From positions 172,720,183 through 172,784,182 of the forward strand of contig CM038052.1 of assembly GCA_021397845.1 (NCBI GenBank): a stretch of 64,000 bases of DNA. Reading direction: 5' to 3'. A model generated the notes under the pieces. That model searched no databases. It had not been told where the DNA came from and was given only the letters and a program-made list of their open reading frames with translations. Every line of letters starts with the position of its first letter. The stretch's first letter is position 1. Below are positions 59,825 to 64,000 of this stretch, one piece after another. The translations under genes were made by a program, and so were the position numbers. The stretch comes from Areca catechu (taxonomy: Eukaryota; Streptophyta; Magnoliopsida; Arecales; Arecaceae).

Positions 59825-61700
59825 GAGGTAGTTGAGAGTTGCTGAGCTCAGTGGTCTCTTGGCCGGAGGTCTGAGCTCCGGTCTTGAGCTGGCATCCTGG
59901 AGCTGGGCTCGAGGACGTGGATGGTTGAGAGCTACGTGGCTCGAGGTTCTCTTGGCTGGAGATCTGAGCTTCGGTCCTGAGAAGGCATCCTGGAGCTGGG
60001 CTCAGGGACATTGATGACTAAGAGCTGCTTGGCTCAGGTTCTCTTGGCCGGAGGTCTGAGCTCCGTCTTGAGAAGGCGTCCTGAAGCTGGGCTCGAGGAC
60101 GTTGATGACTGAGAGCTGCTTGGCTCGAGGTTCTCTTAGCCGGAGATCTGAGCTCCGGTCTTGAGAAGGCATCCTGGAGCTGGGCTCGAGGACGTTGATG
60201 GTTGAGAGCCGCATGGCTCGGAGGTCTCTTGGCCGGAGATCTGAGCTCCGGTCTTGAGTGTGGAAAGTAGTGACTTCGATATTGTATCTCCCTCTTGTTT
60301 TCTCTCCCCCTCTCTTCCTTCTTTTTCTTTTTCTCTTTCTTTCTCTTTTCCTTTTTTTTTTTTTTGGAGTGGGAGATCAGAGAAGAGGATGCTGGTTGTA
60401 CCCCCATTTTGTTCTCTTTCTTTCCTTCCTCCCCTCTCGTTTTCTTTTCGAGTGGGGAGATCAGAGAAGAGGGCTGCCGAGCTTCCCCCTTTGTTCTCTT
60501 TCTTTCCTTCCCCTCTTGTCTTCTTTTCGAGTGGGGAGATCAGAGAAGGGGGTTACCGTTCTTGATTGCCTTGGAGCTAGGCTCGAGGCCTTCCTGGATG
60601 TGGAGCTAGGCTCGGGCCCAGGGGGTTGCCTGAGATCTTGGCTCAGGTCTTTGGCGCCTTGGAGCTAGGCTCGAGGCGTTGATGGGAGCTACATGGTCCC
60701 ATGATCTCTTGGCATCCCGGAGCTAGGCTCGGAGACGTTTGAGATGGAAAGTTGCTTGGCTCGGAGTTCTCTTGGCCGGAGGTCTGAGCTCCGGTCTTGA
60801 GAGGGCAATCCTGGAGCTGGGCTTAGGGACGTTGTTGATTGAGAGCTGCTCGGCTCGAAGTTCTCTTGGCCGGAGATCTAAGCTCCGGTCTTAAGAGGGC
60901 ATCCTGGACCTGGGCTTGAGGACGTTGTTGACTGAGAGCTGCTCGACTCGAAGTTCTCTTGGCCGAAGATCTGAGCTCCGATCTTGAGAGGGCATCCTGG
61001 AGCTGGGCTCGAGGACGTTGTTGACTGAGAGCTGCTCGGCTCGAAGTTCTCTTGGTCAGAGATCTGAGCTTCGGTCTTAAGAGGGGCATCCTGGAGCTAG
61101 GCTCGGGGACGTTGATAGTTGAGAGCTGCTTGGCTCGAAGTTCTCTTGGCCGGAGATCTGAGCTCTGGTCTTGAGAAGGGCGTCCTGGAGCTGGGCTCGG
61201 GGACGTTGATGACTGAGAGCTGCTTGGCTCGAAGTTCTCTTGGCCGGAGATCTGAGCTCCGATCTTGAGAAAGGCGTCCTGGAGCTGGGCTCGAGGACGT
61301 TGATACTGAGAGATGCTCGGCTCGAAGTTCTCTTGGCCGGAGATCTGAGCTCCGGTCTTGAGAGGGAGTCTTGGAGCTGGGCTCGGGGACGTTGTTGACT
61401 GAGAGCTTCTCGGCTCGAAGTTCTCTTGGCCGAGATCTGAGCTCCGGTCTTGAGAGGGGTGTCCTGGAACTGGGCTCGGAGATGTTGATAGTTGAGAGCT
61501 GCTTGGCTCGAAGTTCTCTTGGCTGGAGATTTGAGCTCCGGTCTTGAGAAGGGCATCCTGGAGCTGGGCTCGGGGACGTTGATGACTGAGAGCGACGTGG
61601 CTCGATGATTCTTCGATGTCTTGGAGCTGGGCTCGGAGATGCCTTAAGTGAGAACGGCTTGGCTCTACGATCTCCTGGCCGGAGGTCTTGGCTCTGATCT
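59825..61700. repeat. 93 bp minisatellite between pol and the antisense gene of gypsy C
   Basis: The unit reads GGCTCGAGGACGTTGATGAC, then GAGAGCTGCTTGGCTCG, GTTCTCTTGGCCGGAGATCT and a 3' part. AGAGC marks fall at 60842, 60935, 61028, 61122, 61216, 61309, 61402, 61495 and 61589, and at 60021, 60112 and 60205. A CT-rich segment at 60255-60560 with three ~80 bp GAGTGGGGAGATCAGAGAAG repeats, followed by partial units to 60770, interrupts the array. Confidence 0.93.
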
Positions 61701-61815
61701 CGGATCGGTGTCCTGGGGCTAGGCCCGGGAGCACGGGCAGAATTCTCTTGCAAGACAGATAGACACTTGTGCAAGGAAAAAACCATTGTTATTATCATTG
61801 ATGGGAAACCTTACA

Positions 61816-62950
61816 TCATTGGTAGTATTTTCGCAGGTTGGAGGCGTTCCATGTTCTGGAAAATTTGATGCCGCTGAGATCTTCCAGGTAGTAGGCTCCT
61901 TGTGAAAGGGCTTCAACTACTTTGTAGGGGCCTTCCCAATTTGGTGAAAGCTTGCCGCACTCTCTGAGTTGAGACACTTCTGCTTGCCACAGCACCAAGT
62001 CTCCGGGCTTGAAGGCTTTTGACTTGACATGGGCGTTGTAATACCGGGCCACTCGTTGCCGGTACGCCGCCATCGGAGGCGGGCTCTGTCCCTTGCCTCT
62101 TCGAGAAGGTCCAGGTCGAGCAGGAGGTGCGCCGAATTCCATGCTTCATCGTACTGCTGCACCCGCAATGTGGGCACGCCTAGCTCGACAGGGACGACCG
62201 CTTCGGTGCCGAAGACGAGGCTGAAGGGTGTTTCGTTGGTCGCAGTCCTGGCATTGTGTGGTAGGCCCACAGGACGCTCGGGAGTTCTTATGCCCACATG
62301 ACCTTAGCTTGGTCTAGCCTGGTCCTGAGTCCTTGAAGGATGGTCCAGTTGGTCACCTTGGCTTCTCCGTTTGTTTGAGGATGAGCTACCGAGGTGAACC
62401 GGTGTTAGATGCCATGCTCGGCATAGAACCCTTCGAACTCGCGGTTGTTGAACTGTCGCCTGTTGCCGGTGATGATGCAACGGGGGAGCCCGAAGCGGCA
62501 AATGATTGATTTCCAGAAGAACTAACGGACATTGGCTTCCGTGATCCGAGCTAGCTGCTCCACTTTAACCCACTTGGTAAAGTAGTCGATCGTCACCAGC
62601 AGGAACTTCCGTTGCCCGAATGCTGGGGGAAACAGTCCCAAGATGTCCATTCCCCACTGGATAAAGGGCCAAGGGCTGAGAGTCGGAGATCGGCGCCGCC
62701 GGCTGACGCTGTATGTTGGCATGGCACTGGCATTTGTCACACCTCTTGATGAAGTTGGCAGTGTCCTTCCTCATAGTCTCCCAGAAGTACCCCTGGCGGA
62801 GGGCTTTGTAGGCCAGCGTTCTCCCTCCCACGTGGTTCCCGCAGAGGCCTTCATATATCTCTTGGAGCATAAAGGTCGCATCGACGGGCCTGAGGCATCT
62901 CAAGAGTGGGTAGGAGTAAGATCGGCAGTAGAGTTTGCCCTCCATCAGGA
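61816..62950 (-). pseudogene. Integrase of gypsy C
   Basis: The zinc region ends CDKCQCHAN near 62720, the core begins VTIDYFTKW near 62580, and NGEAKVTN follows near 62370. The second catalytic Asp is replaced: IITGNRRQF has GGC at 62465-62467 where relatives have a TDN motif. Stops and a frameshift near 62260 occur. The C-terminal PNWEGPYKVVEALSQGAYYLED and NASNLRKYYQ end at 61816. Confidence 0.85.
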
Positions 62951-64000
62951 CAAAATGGGAGGCTTTCTTCTTGACGAGGTGGCTTCTGCGCGGTCTTCCG
63001 GCAGGGTGCTGTCAGTGATGTACTGGATGTACTTATCCTTCCAGCTCGGGTCGGGGGTGACTTGATGTACTTTTGTCGAGTTCTCGTAGCTGGGCTTTCA
63101 AGGTGCTCGATGTAGGCATGCCCCAATGACGAGTCCGGCAGAGTCGCGAACCTAGACAGCATATCTGCACGCGCATTCTTCCCTCGGGGGATGTGGAAGA
63201 AGCTGAAGCATCGGAGGCCTGCTGTACTTGCACGGACCTGCTCCAGGTACTTCATCATCTAGGCGTCCCTTGCCTCGTATTCTCCGGAAACTTGTCCGGT
63301 GACCAGTTGGGAGTCAGTGAAGACCTTCAAGTCCTACACACCCAGCTCGCGGGAAACTCTTAGGCCCGCGAGGAGTGCTTCGTACTCCCCCTGGTTATTG
63401 GTTGCGGTGAACTTGAAGCGGAGGGCGCATTCCGCCACAACCTCATCACAGTTGGTGAGGATGAGGCCTGCTCCGCTCCCGCTGGCATTGGATGCTCCAT
63501 CTACATGGAGGATCCAGGGCTCTTCTCATGGCCCGGGCTCCGTTGCTGTCTGCTCTGGCTCCTCGGCGAACCCGGTACACTCGACCACGAAGTCGACCAG
63601 GACCTGGGCCTTTTGTGACGACCTCGGTCGGTACGCTATGTTGAATTTGCTGAGCAGCAGGGACCACTTAGCCAACCTCCCGGATGTCTCAGGTCGGGTG
63701 AGGATAGTCCTCAGCGGCTGGTCCGTCACGACCACTATTGGGTGTGCTTGGAATTAGGGCCTGAGGCGCTTAGCAGACATTATTAGTGCAAAAATGAGTT
63801 TTTCGGAGTGAGTGTACCTGATCTCCGCATCACGGAGGATTTTGCTGGTGTAGTATACTAGCTTTGAGATTTGTTCTCGTCCATGCAGACGAGAACTGAG
63901 CTGATAGCTCCTGGTGTCACCGCCAGGTATAGCAAGAGCTCATCTCCCTCCTCCGGCCTAGAGAGCAGGGGAGGAGAGGCGAGGAAGTTCTTCAGGTCCT
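62950..64000 (-). pseudogene. RNase H domains of gypsy C
   Basis: The Ty3 RNase H tail (FNIAYRPRSSQKAQVLVDFV) near 63640 precedes the second RNase H with WILHVDGASN, NNQGEYEALLAGL, FTDSQLV and GKNARADMLSRFA. Stops occur near 63540 and 63340, and the frame changes near 63090. The RT/RNase H connection (YYTSKILRDAEIRY) lies at about 63850, and the domain continues beyond the window. Confidence 0.85.

Larger units (their letters stand above)
55540..64000 (-). mobile_element. Ty3/gypsy element C (Tat lineage), cut by the window end
   Basis: The layout is the same as in B: RNase H and integrase on minus (64000-61816), a minisatellite, an opposite-strand gene (57350-59632), a purine tract and a 3' LTR. 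Its minisatellite and LTR arrays differ in sequence from those of B, so it belongs to a related but separate subfamily. The 5' half lies beyond 64000. Confidence 0.88.

Noticed and set aside
60823..61798. 303- and 233-codon minus ORFs
   Set aside because: They are read-through of the 93 bp minisatellite.

Overview
The window is nuclear DNA of a flowering plant, probably a monocot. The taxon cannot be fixed from sequence alone. The evidence is a spliced plant-type gene, Tat-lineage Ty3/gypsy elements, a Sirevirus-like LTR, an Ale-like Ty1/copia element, an L1-type LINE, a CACTA element and tRNA-derived SINEs. Only one host gene was found: GOT1, a 140-residue Golgi/ER vesicle-transport membrane protein on the minus strand. 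Its six coding exons lie between 4.3 and 9.3 kb and its TATA box near 13.0 kb. Everything else is transposon or AT-rich spacer.

Layout. 1-3.15 kb: decayed gag-pol of a Ty3/gypsy element (A, minus), cut by the window edge. 3.15-13.1 kb: GOT1, whose introns hold several foldback repeats. 13.27-13.43 kb: a tandem duplication upstream of its promoter. 13.58-25.05 kb: a near full-length L1-type LINE (minus), split by a complete 5.5 kb Ty1/copia element (plus, target duplication CGAAG). 26.3-27.1 kb: two SINEs in opposite orientation. 28.0-39.5 kb: a CACTA transposon (transposase on minus) carrying a solo gypsy LTR and other repeats. 39.54-50.0 kb: gypsy element B (minus), inserted in the CACTA end; a Sirevirus-like solo LTR sits inside its LTR. 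50-55.5 kb: AT-rich spacer, SINEs and LINE fragments. 55.54-64 kb: gypsy element C (minus), running off the window.

The most interesting biology is in elements B and C. Each is a Tat-lineage element whose pol is followed, before the 3' LTR, by a gene on the opposite strand. That gene encodes a 'putative gypsy type transposon' (PF04195-like) domain plus a coiled coil, has short spliceosomal introns and ends in a conserved 3' UTR. Antisense introns would escape removal from the genomic RNA during retrotransposition. In both elements the gap between the tail-to-tail pol and antisense gene is filled by an unrelated minisatellite (121 bp units in B, 93 bp units in C). The LTR of B also contains a trimeric higher-order repeat of about 185 bp.

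Most element genes are broken by stops and frameshifts, so they are annotated as pseudogenes. Family assignments come from recognisable motifs; no database search was possible.
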